This document shows positions 1 through 7,791 of a stretch of DNA of 28,399 nt, in pieces. The notes beneath the pieces were generated by a model. The model was not told the DNA's origin. It did not search any database and saw only the letters and a list, made by a program, of their open reading frames with translations. Every line of letters begins with the position of its first letter. Position 1 is the stretch's first letter. A program made the position numbers and the translations under genes. Origin of the DNA: a virus; IMG/VR virus record IMGVR_UViG_3300032677_000130, positions 1 to 28,399 of that record. The stretch is one strand, 5' to 3'.

Positions 1-228
1 ATGAAATGGCTCATTGCTATTCCGTGCTTCATATTGAGCGGGACGTTAGAAGTGGCTGCTTTGTTCGGGATGTACTCACTCTGGTTTGAGCCTTGTCCTC
101 CTACTCACGGTGAAGGCCCGGTGTTCTACATGGCAATTACGGTGATGCTTGGAGGACTTCTCTTAGCCTTGATTTTTGGAGCACCGCTACTAGCTATCGT
201 AGGGATCAAGATTGTGGAGGAGTGCTAA
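1..228 (+). CDS. small membrane protein (possibly partial at 5' end)
   Basis: Encodes 75 residues with two hydrophobic segments, about residues 3-28 and 42-70, separated by a short polar stretch containing EPCPPTHGEGP. It is probably an inner-membrane protein; no family was recognised. The ATG is the first base of the window, so the true start could lie upstream. Its stop overlaps the next start (TAATG), placing it in a translationally coupled run with the next small gene and the helicase. The role is unknown. Confidence 0.6.
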   Translation: MKWLIAIPCFILSGTLEVAALFGMYSLWFEPCPPTHGEGPVFYMAITVMLGGLLLALIFGAPLLAIVGIKIVEEC

Positions 229-392
229 TGACCCCCGACGAACAATCCCTGAAGGACAAACTTGTAGCCTTGATGACGGCCTTCCGCGAGGAGTGTTTGA
301 AGCCGGAGGCCAACCCGTACATTCTTTTGCGGAGATTGGAGATTGAGGTGGAGAACGTGCGCCATGAGTTGATCGTAGCGGGGAAGAAATGA
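228..392 (+). CDS. small hypothetical protein
   Basis: Encodes 54 residues, MTPDEQSLKDK onward, predicted to be mostly helical and charged, with no recognised motif. It is supported by position: its ATG overlaps the upstream stop (TAATG) and its stop overlaps the helicase start (ATGA at 389-392). GGAGG (216-220) lies about 7 bases before the start. The role is unknown; cotranscription suggests early or replication-region expression. Confidence 0.6.
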   Translation: MTPDEQSLKDKLVALMTAFREECLKPEANPYILLRRLEIEVENVRHELIVAGKK

Positions 393-1741
393 CCGATGGA
401 TACGGGAAATCCCTCGATTCAGGACTTCCGGCCTCACCCGAAGCAGAGCGCAGTATTCTTGGGGCAATCTTACTGGACAACAACCTCTGCGACGAAGCGT
501 TTGCGGCCTTAAAAACCGATCACTTCTTCTTGGACGCGCATCGCAGAATCTATACCCGCATGGCCGACTTGACGGAAACCAATCGGCCTGTGGACATTGT
601 GACTATCACTGAGGAACTTCTTAAGCATAAGGAACTGAAAGCCATCGGCGGAGCCGGGTACTTGGCTTCTTTGACGGATGGGGTTCCCAGAAGGAGTTCC
701 CTGAGTCATTACATCGACATCGTAGTGGAAAAGGCGACGTTGCGGAACATGATACACGCCGCCAACGGGATCATCGCAGAAGCTCTGGATTCGGATGCCA
801 AGGCTGACGAAGTAGTATCGAATGCCGAAGCCGCCATTTTGAATGTAGCGGCGGAAGATGAGGGGGAGGCAGTAAAGATTGGAGATGTTTGTGCTGACGT
901 AGAGCGTAGAGTGGCTTGGGGGATATCTGCGAAGAGTGAACGAACGGCTCTGGAATTAACGTGGGGTATTCCAGCACTGGATACTTGGACAAAGGGACTC
1001 TATAGCGGGGAACTCACGGTTTTGGGAGCTGAATCTTCTGGCGGAAAGACGGCTCTTGCCGTACAGGTGACTTTGGCAAATGCGAGGGAACAGACCCCGG
1101 TGGCGTGGTTTTCCATCGAGATGCCCAAGGACAAGCTCACACAGAGGTTCTATCCCCAGATGAGCGAGATTATTACGTCCTTTCACATGCGCGACCCCCG
1201 CAGCATGAACGACAAGGTTCATATTCCAGAGATCATGCGGATGTCGGCGGAACTCCAGACTTTGCCGATATGGATAGACGAGACTTCTTCTATTTCTATC
1301 AAGAAACTGGTGGCACGGATTCGCATGATGCGGCGCAAATTCGGCATCCGTCTTTTCATTTGTGACTACCTCCAGCTAATAGAACCAAGCCGACAGAATC
1401 AGAATGACGGCGGCATTAAGGAAGTGATTTTCGCCCTCCGCGATTTGGTGAAGGTCGAACCCATCCACATTCTGCTACTCTCGCAGTACAGTAAGGCGGA
1501 TAATTTTGGCAAGAAAAAGAGACGCTCGAAAAGCGATTTGTACGGTGGATCAGTCATTCACCACGCCGCACAGAACGTGGTTTTGTTGAGTGTGGAAGAC
1601 CCCGAAGGGAAAGAGGACGGGTACTATCTGGACGTTGAACTCAGAGTGGACAAGCAGCGCGACGGAAAGAAGGGCACGGTTCACTGCATGTTTGATCCGC
1701 ATCACCTCTTGTTCTTCAACCAGCAGCAGTCACTCAGGTAA
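389..1741 (+). CDS. dnaB: replicative DNA helicase, DnaB family
   Basis: A 450-residue protein of normal DnaB length. The N-terminal primase-interacting domain (about residues 14-130) has the family pattern PEAERSILGAILLDN and ends in a YIDIVVEKATLR-like segment. The RecA-like domain has Walker A at 213-221 (GAESSGGKT), Walker B at 323-330 (FICDYLQL) and the conserved KQRDG-KKGTV region at 422-431. DnaB hexamers unwind the replication fork using ATP, so this phage probably directs its own replication. Insertion of an extra Ser/Gly-type Walker loop relative to the common PSMGKT form is a minor difference. It is coupled to the preceding small gene by a 4-base overlap. No loader or primase gene was recognised nearby. 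Confidence 0.95.
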   Translation: MTDGYGKSLDSGLPASPEAERSILGAILLDNNLCDEAFAALKTDHFFLDAHRRIYTRMADLTETNRPVDIVTITEELLKHKELKAIGGAGYLASLTDGVPRRSSLSHYIDIVVEKATLRNMIHAANGIIAEALDSDAKADEVVSNAEAAILNVAAEDEGEAVKIGDVCADVERRVAWGISAKSERTALELTWGIPALDTWTKGLYSGELTVLGAESSGGKTALAVQVTLANAREQTPVAWFSIEMPKDKLTQRFYPQMSEIITSFHMRDPRSMNDKVHIPEIMRMSAELQTLPIWIDETSSISIKKLVARIRMMRRKFGIRLFICDYLQLIEPSRQNQNDGGIKEVIFALRDLVKVEPIHILLLSQYSKADNFGKKKRRSKSDLYGGSVIHHAAQNVVLLSVEDPEGKEDGYYLDVELRVDKQRDGKKGTVHCMFDPHHLLFFNQQQSLR

Positions 1742-1810
1742 AAAGTATTCAAAATAGCCTACAACAGAACCAAACTTGCTAACATCACAAACTATCGGAG
1801 GTACGAAGTT

Positions 1811-2608
1811 ATGACCGCAACATCATTGCACGAACTGCCAAGTGAGGATGAATCGAAACAGATTGCAGAAGATCGCAAGGCTGATGCCAAGAAACGCTAC
1901 CAGAAAATAAAGAAATCAGGAGAGCAGGAAGCCACTTCTTCTATGTCGATTGGCTGGAATGTCTGCTACATGCGAGTACATGGGCTTTGGGGGATGCTTG
2001 GATTCTCCTCAGAAGAAGAAGCCCGTCTTGCTTCTCCGGTTTGCCGCACGACATGGTACACCAACGCTCGCCTCGCAGAAGCCTTTCCCGGCATTGACGA
2101 AGAGCAGTTCACGAGTATGAAACTGACCAACGCGCAAGCCTTGGCGAATCTTCCTGAATCGAAGCGATTGAGTCGTGAGTGGATAAGGGAGGCCGGAAGC
2201 GATTCCATCGAGAAGTTTGCCGAGAAGTGCGATATAGCCCTGAACGGTAAATCCACGGCTTCGGACGGCAAAGAGCGGGGCACGGTTTTGAAGATGCCTA
2301 TGCCGATGAGTTCCAAAACCGTGATTGAGGCTGGATTGAAGGAGTACGCCGAGAAGGTCGGCATCGAGGAGGGCAACACCGGGAAAGCCTTGGAACTGAT
2401 GATCGCTGAGAGAACTGGTCAGACGGGCTTGATCCAAGCAGTCGCCACCACGGCGCGGCGGCTGAAAGAGGCCAAAGCATTGCAGGACTCTGGCCTGAGC
2501 GTGGAGGAAACGCTGGTAAAGGTGTACGAGTTAATTGACGAGGCCATACTTGAACTCGCCAGCAGCCTTGCAGCCGTGCAGAACCTTGATTCTGAAACTG
2601 TTCAGTAA
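1811..2608 (+). CDS. hypothetical helix-rich protein ending in VQNLDSETVQ
   Basis: Encodes 265 residues, highly charged and mainly helical, with an acidic/basic N-terminus, a central segment around KLTNAQALANLPESKRLSRE (about residues 103-122) and a C-terminal helical region. CGGAGG at 1796-1801 gives a good ribosome binding site 9 bases from the ATG. No family was recognised; a role next to DnaB in DNA metabolism is only positional. The last ten codons (2576-2605) spell VQNLDSETVQ. Nearly the same peptide, VQNLDSDTVQ plus stop, is spelled just after the downstream HNH gene at 3361-3393 but with different third codon bases almost throughout. Confidence 0.75.
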   Translation: MTATSLHELPSEDESKQIAEDRKADAKKRYQKIKKSGEQEATSSMSIGWNVCYMRVHGLWGMLGFSSEEEARLASPVCRTTWYTNARLAEAFPGIDEEQFTSMKLTNAQALANLPESKRLSREWIREAGSDSIEKFAEKCDIALNGKSTASDGKERGTVLKMPMPMSSKTVIEAGLKEYAEKVGIEEGNTGKALELMIAERTGQTGLIQAVATTARRLKEAKALQDSGLSVEETLVKVYELIDEAILELASSLAAVQNLDSETVQ

Positions 2609-2625
2609 TTAGTAAGTGGTGTAAA

Positions 2626-2693
2626 ATGTAGAGGTCAGGTGTAGCAAGCACCGGCAAAGCCTATCGTGAAAGGACACGACATGACCTCTACAT
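2626..2693 (+). promoter_or_regulatory. 12-bp inverted repeat enclosing the HNH gene start; -10-like box overlaps left arm
   Basis: ATGTAGAGGTCA at 2626-2637 is the exact reverse complement of TGACCTCTACAT at 2682-2693. In a read-through transcript the right arm would pair the HNH start codon and first codons, with the ribosome binding site in the loop. TAAAAT at 2622-2627, a possible -10 box with only a weak -35 (TGTTCA 2599-2604), overlaps the left arm. A transcript begun there would lack most of that arm and so not fold. The dyad is seen directly; the regulation is inferred by analogy with phage T4 homing endonuclease I-TevI. Confidence 0.55.
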
Positions 2694-3358
2694 CACCTAT
2701 CGTACCACCATGCTCCTGCGGAAAACCTGATTGTAAAATCCCATTTGGATTGTGCCACTGTGGTTGCGGAAGAAAAACAAGCATTTCTACAGAGAATAGA
2801 CCTCGGTATGGAATTAAGAGGGGAGACCCCCAAAGGTTTATAGTCGGACATCATAAATATTTGCGGATAATTCGAGAAGAAGAAGAGCCGTTCGAGGTTG
2901 ATGGGGTATTATGCCGACACATCCCCGTAAGTGGTGGATACAAAGCCATTGTTGATGCTGCCGATTACGAGTGGCTGATGCAGTGGAGGTGGAATTCCTT
3001 AGCATCTAAAAATAGAACGGTTTACGTGCAAAGAAATCTTCCGAGGGAAGATAAGACTCGTGGAACCATTTCGATGCATCGTCAGATCGCCGCAACCCCA
3101 GAAAAGCCACAGGTCGATCACATAAACCACAACGGTCTTGATAATCGCAGGAAGAATTTAAGGCCATGTACCGTTTTGGAAAATGCGAGAAACAGCAGCG
3201 TCAGAAAATGTAATAAATTTGGCATAAAAGGAATTGTTTACGCCAACGGAACATATGGATTTACGCTGCACTGCCGAGGGTTTAAGACCGTAGAAGAAGC
3301 AGCAGAGGCCAGATGGAAAATAATTCAAGAACTCCATGGCGAGTTTGCTTCTCAATAG
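2681..3358 (+). CDS. HNH homing-type endonuclease
   Basis: Encodes 225 residues from ATG 2681, chosen because AAAGGA (2669-2674) sits 6 bases upstream; a GTG at 2666 in frame is less likely. A Cys-rich N-terminus (CSCGKPDC, CHCGCG, residues 11-30) may bind zinc. The HNH core is at about 130-170, with VDHINHNGLDNRRKNLR at 145-161: D146-H147, H150, N155 and N159 fit the family. The C-terminal part (GIKGIVYANGTYGFTLHC, 181-198) resembles AP2-type DNA-binding modules of homing endonucleases. Such enzymes nick or cut a related genome to spread their own gene. It lies directly after the 1811 gene and appears independently regulated by the inverted repeat around its start. Confidence 0.9.
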   Translation: MTSTSPIVPPCSCGKPDCKIPFGLCHCGCGRKTSISTENRPRYGIKRGDPQRFIVGHHKYLRIIREEEEPFEVDGVLCRHIPVSGGYKAIVDAADYEWLMQWRWNSLASKNRTVYVQRNLPREDKTRGTISMHRQIAATPEKPQVDHINHNGLDNRRKNLRPCTVLENARNSSVRKCNKFGIKGIVYANGTYGFTLHCRGFKTVEEAAEARWKIIQELHGEFASQ

Positions 3359-3360
3359 CT

Positions 3361-3375
3361 GTCCAAAATTTGGAC
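3361..3375 (+). repeat. dispersed palindrome copy 1 (GTCCAAAATTTGGAC)
   Basis: Perfect 7+1+7 palindrome starting 3 bases after the HNH stop codon. This copy is 78 bases from the next start, not close to a ribosome binding site. In frame with 3361 it spells VQNLD, then continues as SDTVQ and a stop. Confidence 0.85.
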
Positions 3376-3393
3376 TCGGACACCGTGCAGTAA
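3361..3393 (+). other. orphan C-terminal tail VQNLDSDTVQ-stop
   Basis: Read from 3361, the eleven codons give VQNLDSDTVQ and TAA, 9 of 10 residues identical to the true C-terminus of the gene at 1811-2608. The codons differ from that gene at nine of ten positions, mostly in the third base. It has no start codon or ribosome binding site of its own apart from an implausible overlap with the HNH gene. It may be the displaced original end of the 1811 gene left after insertion of the HNH cassette, or a by-product of the palindrome that makes up its first 15 bases. Confidence 0.35.
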
Positions 3394-3424
3394 AAGCGCC
3401 TCACAAACTCCTTTGTTGTGGCGA

Positions 3425-3470
3425 GAAGGGCCGTTTCTTCCTATCCTTAGAGAATGAGACGGCCTTTTCT
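3425..3470 (+). terminator. terminator-like hairpin overlapping the tail-fibre start codon
   Basis: GGCCGTTTC (3429-3437) pairs with GAGACGGCC (3456-3464) through nine pairs including one U-G, around an 18-base loop, followed by TTTTCT. Purines before the stem can also pair with the U tract. It resembles an intrinsic terminator for the upstream genes, yet the ATG of the tail-fibre gene is at 3454-3456 inside the descending arm. It may therefore be a terminator, a start-site switch, or both. Confidence 0.5.
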
Positions 3471-6400
3471 CTGCGTGCTCGCCCTACTCTGCTGCTTGAC
3501 TTCTCTCGCCTTGGCGGCGAACCCACCTGTGGCCGCAATCTCAGGTATTGCTCTCAACCAATTCGGCCAACCTCTAGCCTACGCGCAGATGCGGATTTGC
3601 TCAGTCACCTCCACGGGAACCCCCTGTACCCCTCCATCCACCGTCTATCAGGACTACGCTCTGACCATCCCGATAGGAAGCCCCGCCACAGACCAATACG
3701 GGAACTATCTTTTCTACGCTCCGGCCTTGGATTATCCCAACCTTTATGAAATCCAAATCTCAGCAGGGCAAGGACTCTATTGGACTTACGTGCAGAACGG
3801 GCCAAGCAGTGGGAGTGGCGGGGGTGGCTCGGCCACGCCCGGACTGCCGCAGTATTCCGTGCAGACCAACTACCCGACCAGCACATTCCACGGCGCGGGC
3901 GACTTGCTCGACCTGACTCCGATTCTCGGGCCGCTTACCTCCACCGGCGACGGCCTGGACTTTGAGTTTACCGACGCTGGCACCTACAGCAACGGCGGCG
4001 CGTTCATTTTTGCCGCCACGGAAACCGCTGCCAGTGGGGCGGACTGCCCTGCCTGCTTCATAGTCAACACCTCGGACACCTACGGCACCAGCGCAGACGT
4101 TCCCGGAGGCGGAGATATCGCGTTCAACGCCTATTCCAAAGGATCGGGCGACGGTCCGGGAGCGTCGGGTGGTTCGCTGGTACTCACGGCCAATAGCCCG
4201 TTTGCGGGAAGCGAAACCGAAGGCCCCGGTGCCCCCGGCACGGTATTCCTCCAATCCAACACCGATGCCCAGGCGGATGGGCTAAACTTCGCCTCCACCA
4301 TCATCGGGGCGGAAACCTACGACGCTTTGGCTGGGAGTGGCGCGGACTTGGCAAACATCCTGATCCGCACCTGCTACGTGGGCAACCCGGTGGCGTATCA
4401 GTCCTGCGACGTGAACGTGGTGGCCAACGGAACGTCTGCCTCGCCGGGCGCGACGCAGGTGGGCAACGTCAACCTCTCCGCCAGCTCCAGCGGCAATAGC
4501 AGCTCCGGACAGATCAACCTCAGCACCAACCCCACGGCCGGGCCGGTGGACGGCACCGAGGGCACCATCAACCTGCAAGGCGCTGCTGTCAACATCTTCC
4601 CCACCGTAGCGCCTTATGGTAGTTATGCCAGCTTTAACTTGCGAGCGGTGGGCAGTGCGGCAGCAGCACAAATCATAGGGGTTGTGGACATATCGCAAAA
4701 TCCTGCATACCCCCCGCCGGATGACGTGGAAATTGTCTCTTCATATGGTGAACCGACCATTCTATCGCTGGGGGAAATCAACATTGCAGCGGATTTAGCT
4801 TCTCAGCCCCCCTCTGGAGGAGCAGCCGACCTCACTGTGACACCTCATTCCACCGAGCCCGCCGCCAAGTTTAACGGTCCAGTCATTGTCACCCCACTCG
4901 GCAGCAGCACCTCGCCTGTTTGCCCGAACGGGACAGGGGGAGCCCTTACTATAACGGGATGCTTAACAGGGCCGATTACCTCCATTGAAGCCAACGGCAC
5001 CCCGATTACCCCGTCTGCCGGAGCCGTGAATCTGGCAGCAGGCACCAACGTCACCTTGACCACGGTAGGCAATACCACCACGATTACATCCTCGGCCACC
5101 GCCGCCACCGCGTTTTCAGCTCTGACCACGGCGACCAATACTTCAGCGGCTATGACGGTTGGATCGGGAGCTAGTTTAGGGACGAGCGGAACGGGCACCA
5201 TTACGGCTACGGGGATGCCTGCTTCGGGCCTGACTGGAACGGCACTCCCTTCGGGAATTGTGAGTTCATCTCTAACCAGTGCAGCAGGCGGTTCGTTTGG
5301 CACCGCCGCCTATGTCACGGCTCCGGCCAACACGACATCCATCGCGCACCAGTTCTTTACTGCCTACAACTCTGGAACGGGCGCGTTCTCTGTGGCACAG
5401 CCAGCCTTTACTGACATTTCCGGTACGCCGTCTACGACTCAGGTTCCCTTTCAGAGTTTGACCACGACAGGAACCACCGGGGCCGCAACTCTTTCAAGCG
5501 GAATTCTAAATGTCCCGAACTACACCTACACCTTACCCACGGCGACCAACTCTGTTTTGGGCGGAGTGAAACCGGATGGCACCTCGATTCTGAATTCTTC
5601 CGGCGTGATTTCCGTAACCCCAACCTCCGTTGGTCTAGGGAATGTGACGAATTTTACCCAAACCAAGGCCGCAATCATGCCCAACACCTCTCCCACGTCA
5701 GGGCAGATTCCAGTAGGCAACTCAGGCGGCACGGCTTACGCTCCGGTAACTGTTAGCGGAGACGCTACGCTGGCTTCTACGGGGGCTTTGACGGTCAACT
5801 CTAGTGGTGGAGTAGCCTTTGGTACAGGAGCGTTTTCCGCAGCCCCAACGATCACTGCAATTCAGAACGCCACGGTAGCGGTGACACCCTCCGCAGGAGC
5901 GATCAACTTTGCTCCTGGCGCGAACATGACGCTCACCACCACAGGCAATACAATCACTCTCGCAGCCTCATCCACGGCAGCCACGGCGTTCTCGGCGTTG
6001 ACAGGCTCAACCAATACCTCCGCAGCAATGGTGGTAGGCTCAGGAGCCTCTCTTGCGGTTTCGGGGACGGGTACGATTGCCGCAACTACGGCGACGACGG
6101 CAACCAACTTTACGGGCTCGCTGGCCGGGGATGTTACGGGCACGCAGTCGGCAACCAGTGTAGGAAAGATCAACGGCGGTTCAATTCCGGCTTCGGCTCC
6201 GGTAGTGGGTACGAATGGCGCAGGTCAGATCGTGGCAGGGCCGTCCAGCCTTCCGCCTAACGGCTCGGCAGGCGGAGACTTGAGTGGAAGCTATCCGAAT
6301 CCGACCGTGGCGAAGGTGAACGGGTTGGCGGTGCCGACTTCGCAGACCGTGGTGGGAACAAATGGTTCAGGGCAGTTCATTGCAGGACCATCGAGTCTGC

Positions 6401-6957
6401 CTCCGAATGGCGCAGCCGGGGGAGATTTAAGTGGCTCGTATCCCAACCCCACGGTAGCCAAGATCAACGGCGGGACGGTTCCCACATCGGCTCCGCTGCT
6501 GGCAACCAATAGTTCTGCTGCGCCAGTAGCCGTAACGATTACAGGGCTCATCAAGGGCAATGGATCGAGTGCGGTGACCGCTGCGGTAGCCGGGACGGAC
6601 TATCTGACCCCTACGGGCTCAGGAGCCTCTCTGACGGGCATTACATCCTCACAGGTAGGAGCGATACAAAAGGTAGCTAGCGGCACGATTGCTTTACCGA
6701 CCTCATCCATTGCCACAGGAACGTGCGCGACGGCCACAGCGACGGCCACAGGGGCGCTGACTACGGACGTATTGAATATCAGCCCCAACGCCGACATTAC
6801 AGGCGTAACAGGCTACGCACCAACGGGCCAGATTGTGCAGATTTACCCGCCGTGGCTGACCGCAGGACAGGTAAACGTTAAAGTCTGCAACCCTAGCGCC
6901 AACAGCTCTGCCATCACGCCGGGGGCCGTCACTCTGGTTTGGAATGTAGGTAGGTAA
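3454..6957 (+). CDS. tail-fibre-like repeat protein with N-terminal signal peptide
   Basis: Encodes 1167 residues. Residues 1-22 form a typical Sec signal peptide (MRRPFLCVLALL start, LALA-A cleavage region). A small beta-type domain follows (about 27-115, ISGIALNQFGQPLAYA) and then a Gly/Ser linker (SSGSGGGG). The long Ala/Thr/Ser/Gly-rich body carries two 66-residue duplicated segments and tandem 49-residue GGDLSGSYPNPT repeats, as in phage tail fibres; the C-terminus (VNVKVCNPSANSSAITPGAVTLVW) resembles fibre tip domains. The likely role is host binding. A signal peptide is odd for a virion protein, so a surface or secreted adhesin is the alternative. An in-frame TAG at 3448 fixes the start at or after 3454, and no clear Shine-Dalgarno precedes it. 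Confidence 0.75.
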   Translation: MRRPFLCVLALLCCLTSLALAANPPVAAISGIALNQFGQPLAYAQMRICSVTSTGTPCTPPSTVYQDYALTIPIGSPATDQYGNYLFYAPALDYPNLYEIQISAGQGLYWTYVQNGPSSGSGGGGSATPGLPQYSVQTNYPTSTFHGAGDLLDLTPILGPLTSTGDGLDFEFTDAGTYSNGGAFIFAATETAASGADCPACFIVNTSDTYGTSADVPGGGDIAFNAYSKGSGDGPGASGGSLVLTANSPFAGSETEGPGAPGTVFLQSNTDAQADGLNFASTIIGAETYDALAGSGADLANILIRTCYVGNPVAYQSCDVNVVANGTSASPGATQVGNVNLSASSSGNSSSGQINLSTNPTAGPVDGTEGTINLQGAAVNIFPTVAPYGSYASFNLRAVGSAAAAQIIGVVDISQNPAYPPPDDVEIVSSYGEPTILSLGEINIAADLASQPPSGGAADLTVTPHSTEPAAKFNGPVIVTPLGSSTSPVCPNGTGGALTITGCLTGPITSIEANGTPITPSAGAVNLAAGTNVTLTTVGNTTTITSSATAATAFSALTTATNTSAAMTVGSGASLGTSGTGTITATGMPASGLTGTALPSGIVSSSLTSAAGGSFGTAAYVTAPANTTSIAHQFFTAYNSGTGAFSVAQPAFTDISGTPSTTQVPFQSLTTTGTTGAATLSSGILNVPNYTYTLPTATNSVLGGVKPDGTSILNSSGVISVTPTSVGLGNVTNFTQTKAAIMPNTSPTSGQIPVGNSGGTAYAPVTVSGDATLASTGALTVNSSGGVAFGTGAFSAAPTITAIQNATVAVTPSAGAINFAPGANMTLTTTGNTITLAASSTAATAFSALTGSTNTSAAMVVGSGASLAVSGTGTIAATTATTATNFTGSLAGDVTGTQSATSVGKINGGSIPASAPVVGTNGAGQIVAGPSSLPPNGSAGGDLSGSYPNPTVAKVNGLAVPTSQTVVGTNGSGQFIAGPSSLPPNGAAGGDLSGSYPNPTVAKINGGTVPTSAPLLATNSSAAPVAVTITGLIKGNGSSAVTAAVAGTDYLTPTGSGASLTGITSSQVGAIQKVASGTIALPTSSIATGTCATATATATGALTTDVLNISPNADITGVTGYAPTGQIVQIYPPWLTAGQVNVKVCNPSANSSAITPGAVTLVWNVGR
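5011..5208 (+). repeat. tail-fibre internal repeat A, copy 1
   Basis: A 66-codon segment (SAGAVNLAAGTNVTLTT through SGTGTITA) whose protein closely matches the segment at 5887-6085. Both contain TAATAFSALT, NTSAAM and VGSGASL. The duplication lies inside the fibre body. Confidence 0.75.
5887..6085 (+). repeat. tail-fibre internal repeat A, copy 2
   Basis: The second copy (SAGAINFAPGANMTLTT through SGTGTIAA) of the segment at 5011-5208. The peptides are clearly alike while many codons differ, so the duplication is not recent. Confidence 0.75.
6160..6453 (+). repeat. two tandem 147-bp repeats (49 residues each) in tail fibre
   Basis: Units begin at 6160 and 6307, and a degenerate third begins at 6454, with an exact 147-base period. 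Each unit reads V(G/A)K(I/V)NG...VP.S...VGTNG.GQ..AGPSSLPPNG.AGGDLSGSYPNPT. This is a common fibre-shaft repeat that can vary in copy number by recombination. Confidence 0.85.
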
Positions 6958-6966
6958 GTCTCTGGA

Positions 6967-6981
6967 GTCCAAATTTTGGAC
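6967..6981 (+). repeat. dispersed palindrome copy 2 (GTCCAAATTTTGGAC)
   Basis: Perfect 7+1+7 palindrome flanked by A and T. It lies between the tail-fibre stop and the start at 6996, immediately before the GGAGGAAC ribosome binding site. Confidence 0.9.
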
Positions 6982-6995
6982 TGGAGGAACAAAGC

Positions 6996-7295
6996 ATGAA
7001 GCCGACGTGGATACTTGTAGTGCTGACGATGACGACGATGAGTTTCGCGCAGAACCCCAAGACCGACTGTACCGACAAAGGCGGTTTGGCGCAGATGGGG
7101 CCGAAAGGGGAATACTGGGGCTGTACTTGGGAACAGAACGCTCCCGGTGGACACTCAATCATTCCCAAGGATTGCAAGAAAGTGGTGGACAAGGACGGCG
7201 TAACGGTTTTGACCTGCGGAAAAGTTGCTGATAACCCTCCGCAATCCGAACCCGATCAGCACGAATCGCAAGCAAAACCGCAAAGTCAGATTTAA
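6996..7295 (+). CDS. small secreted protein
   Basis: Encodes 99 residues. Residues 1-18 are a Sec signal peptide (MKPTWILVVLTMTTMSFA, cleavage before QNPK). The mature part has four cysteines that could pair in the periplasm, a GGLAQMGPKGEYWGCTW segment and a Pro/Gln-rich polar tail. GGAGGAAC precedes the ATG and a palindrome copy lies just upstream of it. No family was recognised. Its place before the lysis genes is compatible with an envelope role, but that is not evidence of function. Confidence 0.7.
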   Translation: MKPTWILVVLTMTTMSFAQNPKTDCTDKGGLAQMGPKGEYWGCTWEQNAPGGHSIIPKDCKKVVDKDGVTVLTCGKVADNPPQSEPDQHESQAKPQSQI

Positions 7296-7308
7296 GAAAG
7301 GGAAAATA

Positions 7309-7626
7309 ATGGGTCCAGCAGGAGAGCATCGCAGGTTGGAAGATGACCAGCATTTTGTAGATCGAGACGTTGCTCTCTGGCGCACGATTGCGTGTAGTGC
7401 CATGACAGCCGTGGTGATGCTTGTAGGTTCATGGGCCACGCACTCGGTTACGCAAGATCAATTGAATACTGCCCTTGCCAACGAGGACAAGGTATTCTCG
7501 GAACGATTTGACAATGTGAGGGTTACCTTGACCGATATTCAGAACGACCAGAAACACATCATGGAAATGATGGACGACATGAAAGTGGGCGGAGAAACTC
7601 GTCCTAAGCGGGTAGACTTACGGTGA
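7309..7626 (+). CDS. single-span membrane protein with helical cytoplasmic or periplasmic tail
   Basis: Encodes 105 residues from ATG 7309, preferred over the in-frame ATG at 7225 because that one lies inside the previous gene and AAAGGGA is well placed before 7309. One transmembrane helix spans about residues 24-46 (WRTIACSAMTAVVMLVGSW). The following charged helix (about 50-92) may form a coiled coil. The arrangement resembles accessory lysis or holin-like proteins next to endolysins, but no conserved motif proves this. Confidence 0.65.
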   Translation: MGPAGEHRRLEDDQHFVDRDVALWRTIACSAMTAVVMLVGSWATHSVTQDQLNTALANEDKVFSERFDNVRVTLTDIQNDQKHIMEMMDDMKVGGETRPKRVDLR

Positions 7627-7634
7627 GGCGCAAA

Positions 7635-7786
7635 ATGTGTGAACTCTGCGAACACGACAAGACGGAACCGGGGTAACTCTTTGCAAGCCATGTATAGAGA
7701 TGATCGAGCGAGTACGGGCAGCGCAAGACCGGATCACTTTTCAAGCGGTTCAGCAGGCTTTGAAGGCGTTAGCCAAGGGAGCATAA
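7635..7786 (+). pseudogene. frame-interrupted zinc-ribbon protein
   Basis: From ATG 7635 the frame reads MCELCEHDKTEPG and stops at TAA 7674. One frame back, from the GGGG run at 7670-7673, the reading continues VTLCKPCIEMIERVRAAQ to a TAA at 7784-7786. Joined, the two parts make a 50-residue protein with paired CxxC motifs (CELC and CKPC), which neither part has alone. A -1 slip on GGGG, or one extra G, would join them. This is either a sequencing or real deletion in a homopolymer, or programmed frameshifting. The following gene has good spacing after the second part. Confidence 0.55.
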
Positions 7787-7791
7787 GGTCG

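Noticed and set aside
3336-3749. Open frame overlapping the end of HNH and the start of the fibre gene
   Set aside because: It lies in other frames of two better supported genes and spans the palindrome and terminator-like hairpin.
4845-5303. Long reverse-strand open frames through the tail-fibre gene
   Set aside because: They mirror the Ala/Thr/Gly-rich repeats of the real gene (Val/Pro/Ala-rich products) and have no ribosome binding site.
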